In this document: one piece after another, positions 17,346-24,886 of the stretch
How positions within the stretch are numbered: position 1 is the stretch's first letter
How the letters are laid out: every line of letters begins with the position of its first letter
Assembly (NCBI GenBank): GCA_028285595.1
Contig: JANQOW010000102.1
Coordinates: 1 to 53,673, forward strand
Length of the DNA stretch: 53,673 nt
Reading direction: 5' to 3'
Origin: Hyphomicrobiales bacterium
GTDB taxonomy: Bacteria; Pseudomonadota; Alphaproteobacteria; Rhizobiales; CAJQND01
Program-made: the position numbers and the translations under genes
Notes under the pieces: generated by a model
The model's database searches: none
What the model saw: only the letters and a program-made list of their open reading frames with translations
What the model was told of the DNA's origin: nothing

Positions 17346-18254
17346 ATGGCGCCCTCGCCTTCCAACAATCGCCGAGCAATTGGCTTGATGGTCGTTGCCA
17401 TGAGTTTCCTTGCAGCCAGCGACGCGATTTTGAAGCTGGTCGGCTCCGAACTCCCCGTCGGCCAGATGATGGCGGTGCGCGGCATAGCACATTGCGTGTT
17501 CCTGGGACTTGGCTGCTGGATCGGCCGCCAGATCATCACCGCCCGGGGACTTGTTCACGGATGGAGCATGCTCAGAGGGATCGCGGAAGTTGCGGCCACC
17601 TATCTGTTCATCTCAAGCCTCGCCCTTCTGCCGATCGCACTGGCATCCACTCTGGTGTTCTGCTTTCCCATCATTCTCACCGCCCTTTCCGGGCCTGTGT
17701 TTAAAGAACATGTTGGACCATGGCGCTGGGGCGCCGTTGTGGCAGGGTTCGTTGGCGTGTTGGTGGTCACCGCACCGGGGACCAGTGCATGGCAACCGGC
17801 GCTGGCTCTCCCCTTGGGCGCAGCGCTCTTTGTGGCCGTCAGAGATGTCTCCACACGATTTGTGAGCCCAGATGTCTCCGACGGCTCTGTATCCCTCACC
17901 TCGGCCATCACAGTGCTTATCGGAGGGCTGGCCAGCTTGCCCTTTGGGTGGGCACCACTGTCTTTCTACGCTGCCTCGTGGTTGACCGTTGCCGGTTTGA
18001 TCATTGCGGTCTCCTTCTTCACCTACGTGATGGCTGTACGCACCGGAGAGTTGTCCCTCATCGCGCCGGTGCAGTACATCGTCATCTTGTGGGCGCTGAT
18101 CTATGGGCTTTTGATTTGGGGAGAAGTGCCCGGCCCACGCGAACTCATCGGCGGTGGCATCATCATCGCCTCTGGGCTCTTGATCCTGCATCGCGAAAAG
18201 GTGCAGCATGACCGTCTCGCCGCCCAACACAACCAGAAAGCTCCCAAATCATGA
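17346..18254 (+). CDS. DMT-superfamily (EamA) transporter
   Basis: An inner-membrane protein of 302 residues with about ten hydrophobic helices arranged as two EamA repeats. It opens with RRAIGLMVVAMSFLAASDAI and has the mid-protein AGFVGVLVVTAPGTSAW and late EVPGPRELIGGGIIIASGLL that mark each repeat end. I prefer the ATG at 17346, with AGGAG about 15 bases upstream, over the GTG at 17307. The stop overlaps the aldolase ATG by 4 bases, so the two genes are coupled; export or import of a keto acid or aldehyde handled by the aldolase is a guess. Substrates of EamA proteins cannot be read from sequence. Confidence 0.88.
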   Translation: MAPSPSNNRRAIGLMVVAMSFLAASDAILKLVGSELPVGQMMAVRGIAHCVFLGLGCWIGRQIITARGLVHGWSMLRGIAEVAATYLFISSLALLPIALASTLVFCFPIILTALSGPVFKEHVGPWRWGAVVAGFVGVLVVTAPGTSAWQPALALPLGAALFVAVRDVSTRFVSPDVSDGSVSLTSAITVLIGGLASLPFGWAPLSFYAASWLTVAGLIIAVSFFTYVMAVRTGELSLIAPVQYIVILWALIYGLLIWGEVPGPRELIGGGIIIASGLLILHREKVQHDRLAAQHNQKAPKS

Positions 18255-19027
18255 ACCTTGCCACCAACCCGTTCAAAGCCGCAATTCAGCAGAGCAAGCC
18301 ACAAATCGGCCTGTGGAACAGCCTGTGCAGCAACTTTGCCGCGGATGTTGTGTCTTCGACCGGATTCGATTGGGCATTGCTGGATATGGAGCACTCGCCC
18401 AACGATGTTCAAACGGTGTTGGGCCAAATGCAGGCCATGCAGCAAGGTGAAACGGTTCCCATCATCCGCCCACCCTGGAACGACTTCGTCATGATCAAGC
18501 GTTTGCTCGACATTGGCGCGCCGGGCTTTCTGTTCCCCATGATCCAAAACGCGGACGAAGCAGAACAGGCTGTTGCCGCCACGCGCTATCCGCCGCGTGG
18601 CATCCGCGGCGTCAGCATGGCCCAGCGCGGCAACAAATATGGCCGGGTGAGCGACTACTTTGATCGCATCGAGGACGAGATTGCGGTGCTGGTGCAGATC
18701 GAAACCCGCGACGCCCTCGCCAAAACGGCAGAGATCACCGCCGTTGACGGGGTTGACGGGGTGTTTTTCGGACCGGCCGACATCGCCGCCGATATGGGCC
18801 TGTTGGGACAGGCCGCGCACCCGGATGTATGGGCCGCAATAGGCGAAGCGGCAAAGGTTGTGCACGCGGCCGGTAAACCTACGGGCACGTTGGTTCAGTC
18901 TGCCGATCGCGCCTTGGAACAGTTTCAAGACGGCTTCACCTTTGTAGCCTGTGGGTCAGATCTCGGGCTCTTGGCCCGGGGCGCCGATAAGCTTCTCTCC
19001 GACGTTAAATCTGGCTTGGGCACCTGA
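18251..19027 (+). CDS. HpcH/HpaI family class II aldolase
   Basis: A 258-residue cytoplasmic TIM-barrel enzyme that cleaves 4-hydroxy-2-oxoacids to pyruvate plus an aldehyde. The expected catalytic and metal residues are present in order: His in LLDMEHSPND, Arg in PIIRPPWND, the metal Glu in VQIETRDAL and the metal Asp in FFGPADIAADMG. 4-Hydroxy-2-oxoheptanedioate, 2-keto-3-deoxy-L-rhamnonate and other aldolases share these, so the substrate is open. It is translationally coupled to the upstream transporter. No homoprotocatechuate pathway genes are nearby. Confidence 0.9.
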   Translation: MNLATNPFKAAIQQSKPQIGLWNSLCSNFAADVVSSTGFDWALLDMEHSPNDVQTVLGQMQAMQQGETVPIIRPPWNDFVMIKRLLDIGAPGFLFPMIQNADEAEQAVAATRYPPRGIRGVSMAQRGNKYGRVSDYFDRIEDEIAVLVQIETRDALAKTAEITAVDGVDGVFFGPADIAADMGLLGQAAHPDVWAAIGEAAKVVHAAGKPTGTLVQSADRALEQFQDGFTFVACGSDLGLLARGADKLLSDVKSGLGT

Positions 19028-19067
19028 TTTCACTCAAAAATCTGGTTTGTGTCTTGCCAAGCCCCCT

Positions 19068-19084
19068 GCACTTTGGGAAAGTGC
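19068..19084. promoter_or_regulatory. Perfect 7-3-7 dyad between the aldolase gene and livG
   Basis: GCACTTT-GGG-AAAGTGC. It lies 40 bases after the aldolase stop and 67 bases before livG. No T-run follows, so it may be an operator for the importer genes rather than an intrinsic terminator. Confidence 0.35.
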
Positions 19085-19151
19085 CCCCGGCTAAATGGGA
19101 CAATAACCAAAACAGCCATTGGGGATTTGAGGGGAATTTTAGGGGCGCTTC

Positions 19152-19922
19152 GTGCTCAGAGTTGAGGGTTTAAGCAAACAGTTTGGCGGTCTCCATGCCG
19201 TGCGCGATTGCTCGTTCACGATTGAGGAAGGCACCATCACCGGGCTCATCGGGCCTAACGGCGCGGGCAAGACGACCACCTTCAATATGATCGCGGGCGA
19301 ACTTGCCCCCACATCCGGACGGATCATCTATCAGGGCGAAGACATAGCCGGCCTTCCCACCCATCAGATGTTTCATCGCGGCATTGTCCGCACCTTTCAG
19401 ATCCCACACGAATTCGGCAAGATGACTGTGCTGGAAAACCTCATGGTGGTGCCCCCGGCCCAACCCGGCGAACACATCTTCAACAACTGGATCAATCCTA
19501 GGGCGGTGAGAGCCAGGGAAGAAGAAGTGCGCGACAAAGCGGAGACCGCGCTTGAGTTCCTCTCCATCTCTCATCTACGCGATGAGCGGGCGGGCAATCT
19601 TTCCGGCGGTCAGAAAAAGCTTCTTGAACTCGGCCGCACCATGATGACCGATGCCAAGCTGGTGCTGCTGGATGAGCCTGGTGCCGGGGTAAATCCCACG
19701 CTTGTGCTCAAGATCATCGATATGATTGCCCAACTGAAGGCTGAGCGAGGCTACACGTTTTGCATCATTGAGCACGACATGGACCTGATTGCCAGCCTCT
19801 GTGATCCGGTGATCGTGTTGGCGGAGGGCACGGTGCTGACCGAAGGCACCATGGGCGAAGTACGCTCTAATCCAGAGGTGCTCGATGCCTATTTGGGCGG
19901 CGGCGAGGAGGATGACGAATGA
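19152..19922 (+). CDS. livG: Branched-chain amino acid-type ABC transporter ATPase (LivG)
   Basis: One of two ATPases that power the importer. It has 256 residues: Walker A GPNGAGKTT at about 34-42, ABC signature NLSGGQKKL, Walker B LVLLDEPGAGVNP, and the LivG-type EHDMDLIASLCDPVIVLAEG end. The start is GTG with AGGGG 6 bases upstream; no better ATG exists. It is the first gene of a five-gene set in which ATPases precede permeases and the binding protein is last. The stop overlaps the livF start by 4 bases. Amino acids, amides or urea are all possible substrates in this family. Confidence 0.93.
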   Translation: MLRVEGLSKQFGGLHAVRDCSFTIEEGTITGLIGPNGAGKTTTFNMIAGELAPTSGRIIYQGEDIAGLPTHQMFHRGIVRTFQIPHEFGKMTVLENLMVVPPAQPGEHIFNNWINPRAVRAREEEVRDKAETALEFLSISHLRDERAGNLSGGQKKLLELGRTMMTDAKLVLLDEPGAGVNPTLVLKIIDMIAQLKAERGYTFCIIEHDMDLIASLCDPVIVLAEGTVLTEGTMGEVRSNPEVLDAYLGGGEEDDE

Positions 19923-20653
19923 GCGTCATTGAGCTCCAATCCGTTTATGGCGGCTACGGCGATACGGAGATCCTCCACGGGGTGTCCCTCAAGGTGGAAC
20001 CCGGCGAGATTGTCGTGGTGATCGGACCCAACGGTGCGGGCAAGTCCACCGCCATGAAGTCCGTGTTTGGACTTCTGCATCTCACAAAGGGCGAAGTGCT
20101 TCTGGATGGAGCGCCCATCACCAACACGCCTCCAGAGCAGGTGGTGCGCAAAGGCGTGTGTTACGTGCCCCAAACAGAAAACATCTTCCAAAGCCTGACC
20201 GTGGAAGAGAATCTCGAGATGGGCGCCTATGTGCGCGAGGACGATTTCAAGCCGCGCCTGGACGAGATTTATGAGCTGTTTCCGCCACTTGCCGAAAAGC
20301 GCAAACAGTCTGCCGGAACCCTGTCCGGCGGCCAGCGGCAAATGGTGGCGATGGGCAAGGCGCTCATGCTTGAGCCGAAGATCTTGTTGCTGGATGAGCC
20401 CACAGCGGGCCTCTCGCCAAAGTTCCGCGGCGAAATCTTTTCCATTGTGAAAACCATCAACGGCCTTGGCACGCCCATTCTCATGGTGGAGCAGAATGCC
20501 AAACAGGCGCTCACCATTGCTGATCAGGGCTACGTGCTCGTTGACGGACAGAACAAGTTCGCGGGCTCCGGGCGAGACTTGTTGGAGGACCCGGAGGTGG
20601 CCGAAATGTTCCTCGGTGGTGGAAAGGCTGCGGGGGGCGAGAACGATGGCTGA
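19919..20653 (+). CDS. livF: Branched-chain amino acid-type ABC transporter ATPase (LivF)
   Basis: The second ATPase, 244 residues. Walker A is GPNGAGKST, the signature TLSGGQRQM, and Walker B ILLLDEPTAGLSP; the VEQNAKQAL switch region is typical of LivF. It overlaps livG by 4 bases and livH by 8, so the three are translationally coupled. Confidence 0.93.
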   Translation: MSVIELQSVYGGYGDTEILHGVSLKVEPGEIVVVIGPNGAGKSTAMKSVFGLLHLTKGEVLLDGAPITNTPPEQVVRKGVCYVPQTENIFQSLTVEENLEMGAYVREDDFKPRLDEIYELFPPLAEKRKQSAGTLSGGQRQMVAMGKALMLEPKILLLDEPTAGLSPKFRGEIFSIVKTINGLGTPILMVEQNAKQALTIADQGYVLVDGQNKFAGSGRDLLEDPEVAEMFLGGGKAAGGENDG

Positions 20654-21536
20654 GTTCATCAACTTCTACTTCATCCCGGGCCTGATACTCGGCAGCATCT
20701 ATGCATTGGGTGCCATCGGCATCACCATGACCTTTGTCATCTTGCGCTTTGCCAACTTCGCGCACGGGGAATCCATGACGTTGGGGGTTTACTTCGCCTG
20801 GACCCTTGTGCAGCTCACAGGCCTGCATCCCCTTGTGGTGATGCCGATAGCCATGGTGCTGACCGTTCTCTACGCGCTGTCGATTGACCGAATATTCTAT
20901 AAGCCTTTGCGGAACGCACCTGTGGTGATGTTGGTGGTGGCGTCTTTCGGGCTCATGTTAATGACCCGCTCGGTGGTCCAATTCTTTTGGGGCGTTCAGC
21001 TCAAGTCCGTGCTGCCCGGCATCCAAAAACCGATCATGGTGCTGGATTATCTGCGCATATCGCCCAAGCACATGATGATCATCATCAGCGCGCTCGTTCT
21101 GATGTTCGCCGTGCACTATCTCTTGACCTACACCAAGATTGGCAAGGCCATGCGCGCCATGTCGGATTCCCCTGAATTGGCGCGGTTGACCGGGATCGAC
21201 ACCGAGAAGGTTGTGTTGGCCACTTGGGTGGTGGGGGCCGCCCTTGCCTGCGCGGCCGGTGTGTTCTTGGCCATCGACACTCATGTGGAAACAAGAATGG
21301 GCTTTAAGCTGCTCCTCCCGATGTTTGCAGCGGCAATCCTAGGCGGCGTGGGCCGGCCTTACGGTGCGCTCGTGGGCGGCCTGATCATCGGGTTGGCTGA
21401 GGAGATATCGTCTTATCCCTTCATCGGCACAGAACCGCTACTCAATCCGGGCTACAAGGCCGGCGTTGCCTTTGCGATCATGATCGGCATCTTGATCTGG
21501 CGCCCGTCAGGCCTCTTCAAAGGCAAGGTGTTTTAA
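20646..21536 (+). CDS. livH: Branched-chain amino acid-type ABC permease (LivH)
   Basis: A 296-residue inner-membrane permease with about eight hydrophobic helices. The start MAEFINFYFIPGLILGSIYA at 20646 is the family's usual one, whereas the frame stays open into livF upstream. The cytoplasmic coupling region that meets the ATPases is seen in KAMRAMSDSPELARLTGID. It pairs with LivM to make the channel. Confidence 0.93.
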   Translation: MAEFINFYFIPGLILGSIYALGAIGITMTFVILRFANFAHGESMTLGVYFAWTLVQLTGLHPLVVMPIAMVLTVLYALSIDRIFYKPLRNAPVVMLVVASFGLMLMTRSVVQFFWGVQLKSVLPGIQKPIMVLDYLRISPKHMMIIISALVLMFAVHYLLTYTKIGKAMRAMSDSPELARLTGIDTEKVVLATWVVGAALACAAGVFLAIDTHVETRMGFKLLLPMFAAAILGGVGRPYGALVGGLIIGLAEEISSYPFIGTEPLLNPGYKAGVAFAIMIGILIWRPSGLFKGKVF

Positions 21537-21538
21537 CG

Positions 21539-22504
21539 ATGGATGCCTTTTACGGATATATGCTCTATGGCATTTCTCTCGCCACCATGGGGGGCATCTA
21601 TGCCGTGCTCACTTTGGGCCTTAACGTTCAGTGGGGCTTCACCGGCCTGTTCAACGCAGGCATTGCAGGCTTCTTCGGCATCGGCGCCTACACCACCGCT
21701 ATCCTGACCACGGCCCCCACACACCGGCACTTGGGGGGCTATGAAATGCCCTATGTGGTCGGTTTTCTGGCCGCCATGCTCCTATGTGGCATCATCGCCT
21801 ATCTTGTGGGCAAGGTCTGTTTGCGATTGCGCAGCGACTATTTGGCCATTGCCACCATTGGTATTGCTGAAATCTTCAGGCTGATCTTGAAGAACGAAAC
21901 CTGGGCCACAAACGGACCGCGGGGCGTGTCTGAAATTCCCAAACCGTTCGAGCACTGGCCGGAACCGTGGAACCAGTTCGCCTTCCTCGCTCTGGTTCTG
22001 GTTATTGTGGCCATTGTCTATGTGCTTGTGGAGGTGGCCCGCAAATCGCCTTGGGGCCGGGTCATGACAGCCATTCGCGAGAACGAACCCTCAGCGAAAG
22101 CGGCGGGCAAGAATGTTGAAGTGTTCCGTATGGAGGGCTTTGTGATCGGCTGCATGATCATGGCTCTCGCCGGGGCGCTGATGGCCCACTATCTGAAGTT
22201 CGTGGACCCGAACGCCACCGATCCTTTGCTGGCCACGTTCCTGGTCTGGGTGATGTTGATCGTCGGCGGCAGCGCCAACAACAAGGGCGCAATCCTTGGC
22301 GCCTTTCTTATGTGGGTCGTTTGGTCGGCAACGGAGATCGTCACCAGCCGCTTGCCCGATGAACTGGCCATTCGCGCCGCTTACATCCGCATCTTCCTCA
22401 TCGGCCTTATGTTGCAGATATTTCTGCAAAAGTTTCCGCAAGGGATTTTGCCGGAGAAGCGTCCAACCGTTCCGAAATCCAACCGCAACAGCGAAACTGT
22501 ATAG
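21539..22504 (+). CDS. livM: Branched-chain amino acid-type ABC permease (LivM)
   Basis: The second permease, 321 residues, about nine helices. It has NVQWGFTGLFNAGIAGFFGIGAY-like membrane text and the coupling segment VMTAIRENEPSAKAAGKNV. It begins 2 bases after the livH stop. A short polar C-terminal tail follows the last helix. Confidence 0.92.
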   Translation: MDAFYGYMLYGISLATMGGIYAVLTLGLNVQWGFTGLFNAGIAGFFGIGAYTTAILTTAPTHRHLGGYEMPYVVGFLAAMLLCGIIAYLVGKVCLRLRSDYLAIATIGIAEIFRLILKNETWATNGPRGVSEIPKPFEHWPEPWNQFAFLALVLVIVAIVYVLVEVARKSPWGRVMTAIRENEPSAKAAGKNVEVFRMEGFVIGCMIMALAGALMAHYLKFVDPNATDPLLATFLVWVMLIVGGSANNKGAILGAFLMWVVWSATEIVTSRLPDELAIRAAYIRIFLIGLMLQIFLQKFPQGILPEKRPTVPKSNRNSETV

Positions 22505-22516
22505 ACCGATTGAGTC

Positions 22517-22551
22517 TTGCCTAAAGTGGGACATTCCGGCCATATTGGCCG
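22517..22551 (+). promoter_or_regulatory. Promoter candidate and overlapping dyad before livK
   Basis: TTGCCT (22517-22522) and CATATT (22541-22546) are 18 bases apart. The perfect 15-base dyad CGGCCA-TAT-TGGCCG (22537-22551) covers the -10 position, which is where a repressor would block it. A separate promoter would let the binding protein be made in excess over the membrane parts. Confidence 0.35.
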
Positions 22552-22603
22552 CTATGTGGTGCACGGAAGAACTGCACCAGAAAACGGAGAGGAGTGATAC
22601 TTA

Positions 22604-23815
22604 ATGAAAATCTTGAAGAAGCTGGCCATTACAGCCTCCGCCATCGCCATGATGAGCGTCGGCGCCCAGGCTGCTGGTGAGATCAAAGTCGGCTCTGCCG
22701 GCGGCGTCACCGGCCCAATTGCCGAACTTGTGGCCGCCATCGTCAAAGGACGTCAGGTTGCTGTTGATCACGTCAACTCAAGTGGCGGCCTTTTGGGCGG
22801 AGACACGATGAAACTGGTGATCGCGGACAGCGCTTGCGACCCGAAAGCTGCGGTGGATGCCGGCAACAAGCTGGTGAATGTCGAGCAGGTCGTGGCCATC
22901 ATCGGGCCGAGCTGTTCTGGCGCGACCAATGGCATGGTGTCCTCGGTGACCATTCCTGCAGGCGTGACCGTGTTGTCGGACAGCGCAACTGCACCGTCCA
23001 TTTCTGAGCTGAAGGACAATGACACCGTGTTCCGGGCATCCGCGTCGGATGCTTATCAGGGCAAGGCCATTGCCGATCTGGTTTGGAAGGCCGGCATCAA
23101 GAAAGTCGCCGTAACCTATTCAAATGACGACTACAACGCCGGTATCGCCAACGTGTTTACCACCGAGTACAAGGCACTTGGCGGCGAAATCACGGGCAAC
23201 CAGGCACACGAGCCGAACAAAGCCTCCTACCGTTCAGAGCTTTCCACTTTGAACCAGGGCGGTCCGGAAGCTTTGGCTCTGTTCGCCTATTACGGCTCCA
23301 GCGGCATCACCATCATCAAGAACAGCTTGGAAAACGGCCTTTTCGGCAAGTTCTATGCTGCAGATGGCATGTTCGATAACTCTGTTATCGGTCAGATTGG
23401 GGCTGACAACCTGAAAGGCAACCTGTGGATCACGCAGGCTGCGTCCGACACCGAAGACGCCTCTTACAAAGCGTTTGCCGAAGCCTACAAGGCCGCTGGT
23501 GGTGATCCGGAAGCCCCGTATGCTGCACACGGCTATGACGTGGCCTTCCTGATGGCTCTGGCGATTGAGAAAGCCGGCTCCGCCGACCGCAGCAAGATCA
23601 GCGCAGCCCTGCGCGCCGTTGCAGGTCCGGAAGGTGAAGTGGTCCGTCCCGGTGAATGGGAAAAAGCCAAGAAGCTGATCGCTGAAGGCAAAGACGTGAA
23701 CTACGAAGGCGCCGCCGGCATCAACGACTTTGACAAAAACGGCGACGTTACCGGTCTCTTCAGCGTCAACATTGTTGGCGACGATGGCACCTGGTCACGC
23801 TCAATGCTGAAATAA
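22604..23815 (+). CDS. livK: Periplasmic substrate-binding protein of the importer (LivK/LivJ-like)
   Basis: A 403-residue type I periplasmic binding protein. The signal peptide ends near GAQAAGEIKVG; there is no lipobox cysteine, so it is free in the periplasm. Family landmarks are VAIIGPSCSGATNGM, the FRASASDAYQG segment and the late AAHGYDVAFLMALAIEKAG. The ribosome site GGAGAGGAG precedes the ATG. The 99-base gap to livM with a promoter candidate suggests extra expression. The ligand is unknown; the sequence is not close enough to any well-studied one for me to name it. Confidence 0.92.
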   Translation: MKILKKLAITASAIAMMSVGAQAAGEIKVGSAGGVTGPIAELVAAIVKGRQVAVDHVNSSGGLLGGDTMKLVIADSACDPKAAVDAGNKLVNVEQVVAIIGPSCSGATNGMVSSVTIPAGVTVLSDSATAPSISELKDNDTVFRASASDAYQGKAIADLVWKAGIKKVAVTYSNDDYNAGIANVFTTEYKALGGEITGNQAHEPNKASYRSELSTLNQGGPEALALFAYYGSSGITIIKNSLENGLFGKFYAADGMFDNSVIGQIGADNLKGNLWITQAASDTEDASYKAFAEAYKAAGGDPEAPYAAHGYDVAFLMALAIEKAGSADRSKISAALRAVAGPEGEVVRPGEWEKAKKLIAEGKDVNYEGAAGINDFDKNGDVTGLFSVNIVGDDGTWSRSMLK

Positions 23816-23861
23816 GCAACCGGCGCTCCCGCCCTGCGGCGGGTCCCGAACAACGCAATAC

Positions 23862-23897
23862 CGGCCCTCCCCCAGTGATTTGGTGGAGGGCCGTTTT
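23862..23897 (+). terminator. Rho-independent terminator of the importer operon
   Basis: CGGCCCTCC (23862-23870) pairs with GGAGGGCCG (23885-23893), with further pairing inside the loop, and TTTT follows. It lies 47 bases after the livK stop. Confidence 0.8.
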
Positions 23898-23908
23898 CGT
23901 AACCGAGC

Positions 23909-24808
23909 CTAGTCTTCGATGGTGATTTTGACGCGCTTTGGTTCCGGCTCGCTCTCCGCCTTGGCGGCAGCCTTTGCAGCCGCTTCGGCAGCAACCTTGG
24001 CATCGGCCGCAGCCTGCGCATCCGCAAGCCGCTTTAGATTTTTCTTAGCCTGCCCGTTCCCGGATGCAGCCGCTGAGCGGTAGAGGTCTTTCGCACGCTT
24101 TGCATTGCGCCTCACCCCCCAGCCCATTTCATAGAGCCCGCCCAGATTGTTTTCAGCCCACGCGTAGCGCTTCTTCACCGCCGCGCGGAACAATTGCGCC
24201 GCTTTCAGCAGATCACGGCTCACGCCCTTGCCGCTGAGATAGAGCATGCCAAGATTGTTCTGAGCCGCGGCGTCCCCTTGTTCAGCGGCTTTGCGGTACC
24301 AGTTCACCGCCCGGGCGTAGTCTCGGGTGAGGCCGAAGCCGAATTGGTAACAAAATCCAAGCCAGTTCTGTGCGCCGCTATGTCCTTGTTGTGCCGCCCT
24401 GCGATAAAGCTGTGCGGCAAGATCAGGAGATTGAGCAAGCTTACCACCGCCTCTGTGGACCAAACGGGCAAGCCGGTATGTGGCCTCCACATCGCCCTGG
24501 CGCAGAGCGCGCTTGTACCAGTTGGCCGCGGCGAGAAAATCGCGCTTAACGGTCTTGCCTTCTTCATAGGCCTTGCCGAGAGCCAACTGTGCCTCGACAT
24601 TTCCACCCTTGGCGCGTTTCACGATCGTGCTGAATTTGACCGAGTTATTGCTTTGAGCCCGGGCCTCCTCAATCGCCACTGGAGCCGCCAGAAGGAGCGC
24701 AAGTCCGACCGACGCCAGTATAGTACGTGCCGATTTTGCTACCAAAGCTCCCTCCTTTAGAAAGCGCCGTCTCTCAGCGCCTTGTGTCCTACGCCATTTT
24801 TCCGCCAT
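23909..24808 (-). CDS. Secreted Sel1-repeat protein
   Basis: A 299-residue protein with at least five Sel1 repeats between about 60 and 250 (for example EAQLALGKAYEEGKTVKRD, GAQNWLGFCYQFGFG, AAQNNLGMLYLSGKGVSRD and WAENNLGGLYEMGWG). Each is ~36 residues. The N-terminus carries RRRFLK, which fits the twin-arginine core motif, then a hydrophobic stretch ending in APVAIEEARAQS; charged residues between the two make Tat export uncertain, but export of some kind is likely. The last 40 residues are Ala/Lys/Glu rich. GGAGACG upstream supports the ATG at 24808 over a TTG two codons earlier. Sel1 proteins are adaptor scaffolds; the partner is unknown. Confidence 0.8.
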   Translation of the reverse strand: MAEKWRRTQGAERRRFLKEGALVAKSARTILASVGLALLLAAPVAIEEARAQSNNSVKFSTIVKRAKGGNVEAQLALGKAYEEGKTVKRDFLAAANWYKRALRQGDVEATYRLARLVHRGGGKLAQSPDLAAQLYRRAAQQGHSGAQNWLGFCYQFGFGLTRDYARAVNWYRKAAEQGDAAAQNNLGMLYLSGKGVSRDLLKAAQLFRAAVKKRYAWAENNLGGLYEMGWGVRRNAKRAKDLYRSAAASGNGQAKKNLKRLADAQAAADAKVAAEAAAKAAAKAESEPEPKRVKITIED

Positions 24809-24858
24809 GCTCAACGTCTCCAGACCAACGCATCCCTCGATTGTGACCGCGATTGCGG

Positions 24859-24864
24859 TATACT
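24859..24864 (+). promoter_or_regulatory. -10 box candidate for the acyl-CoA ligase gene
   Basis: TATACT lies 22 bases before the ATG at 24887. Upstream, CCGC-GATT-GCGG forms a short dyad. A matching -35 hexamer is weak, so an activator may be needed. Confidence 0.3.
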
Positions 24865-24886
24865 GACGTGCCGAATGAGATAAGTC

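Noticed and set aside
16489-17490. Longer isoaspartyl methyltransferase of 333 residues
   Set aside because: The extra ~109 N-terminal residues are Arg/Ser-rich, unlike the family, and lie opposite the divergent transporter's start; the ATG at 17163 gives the normal length.
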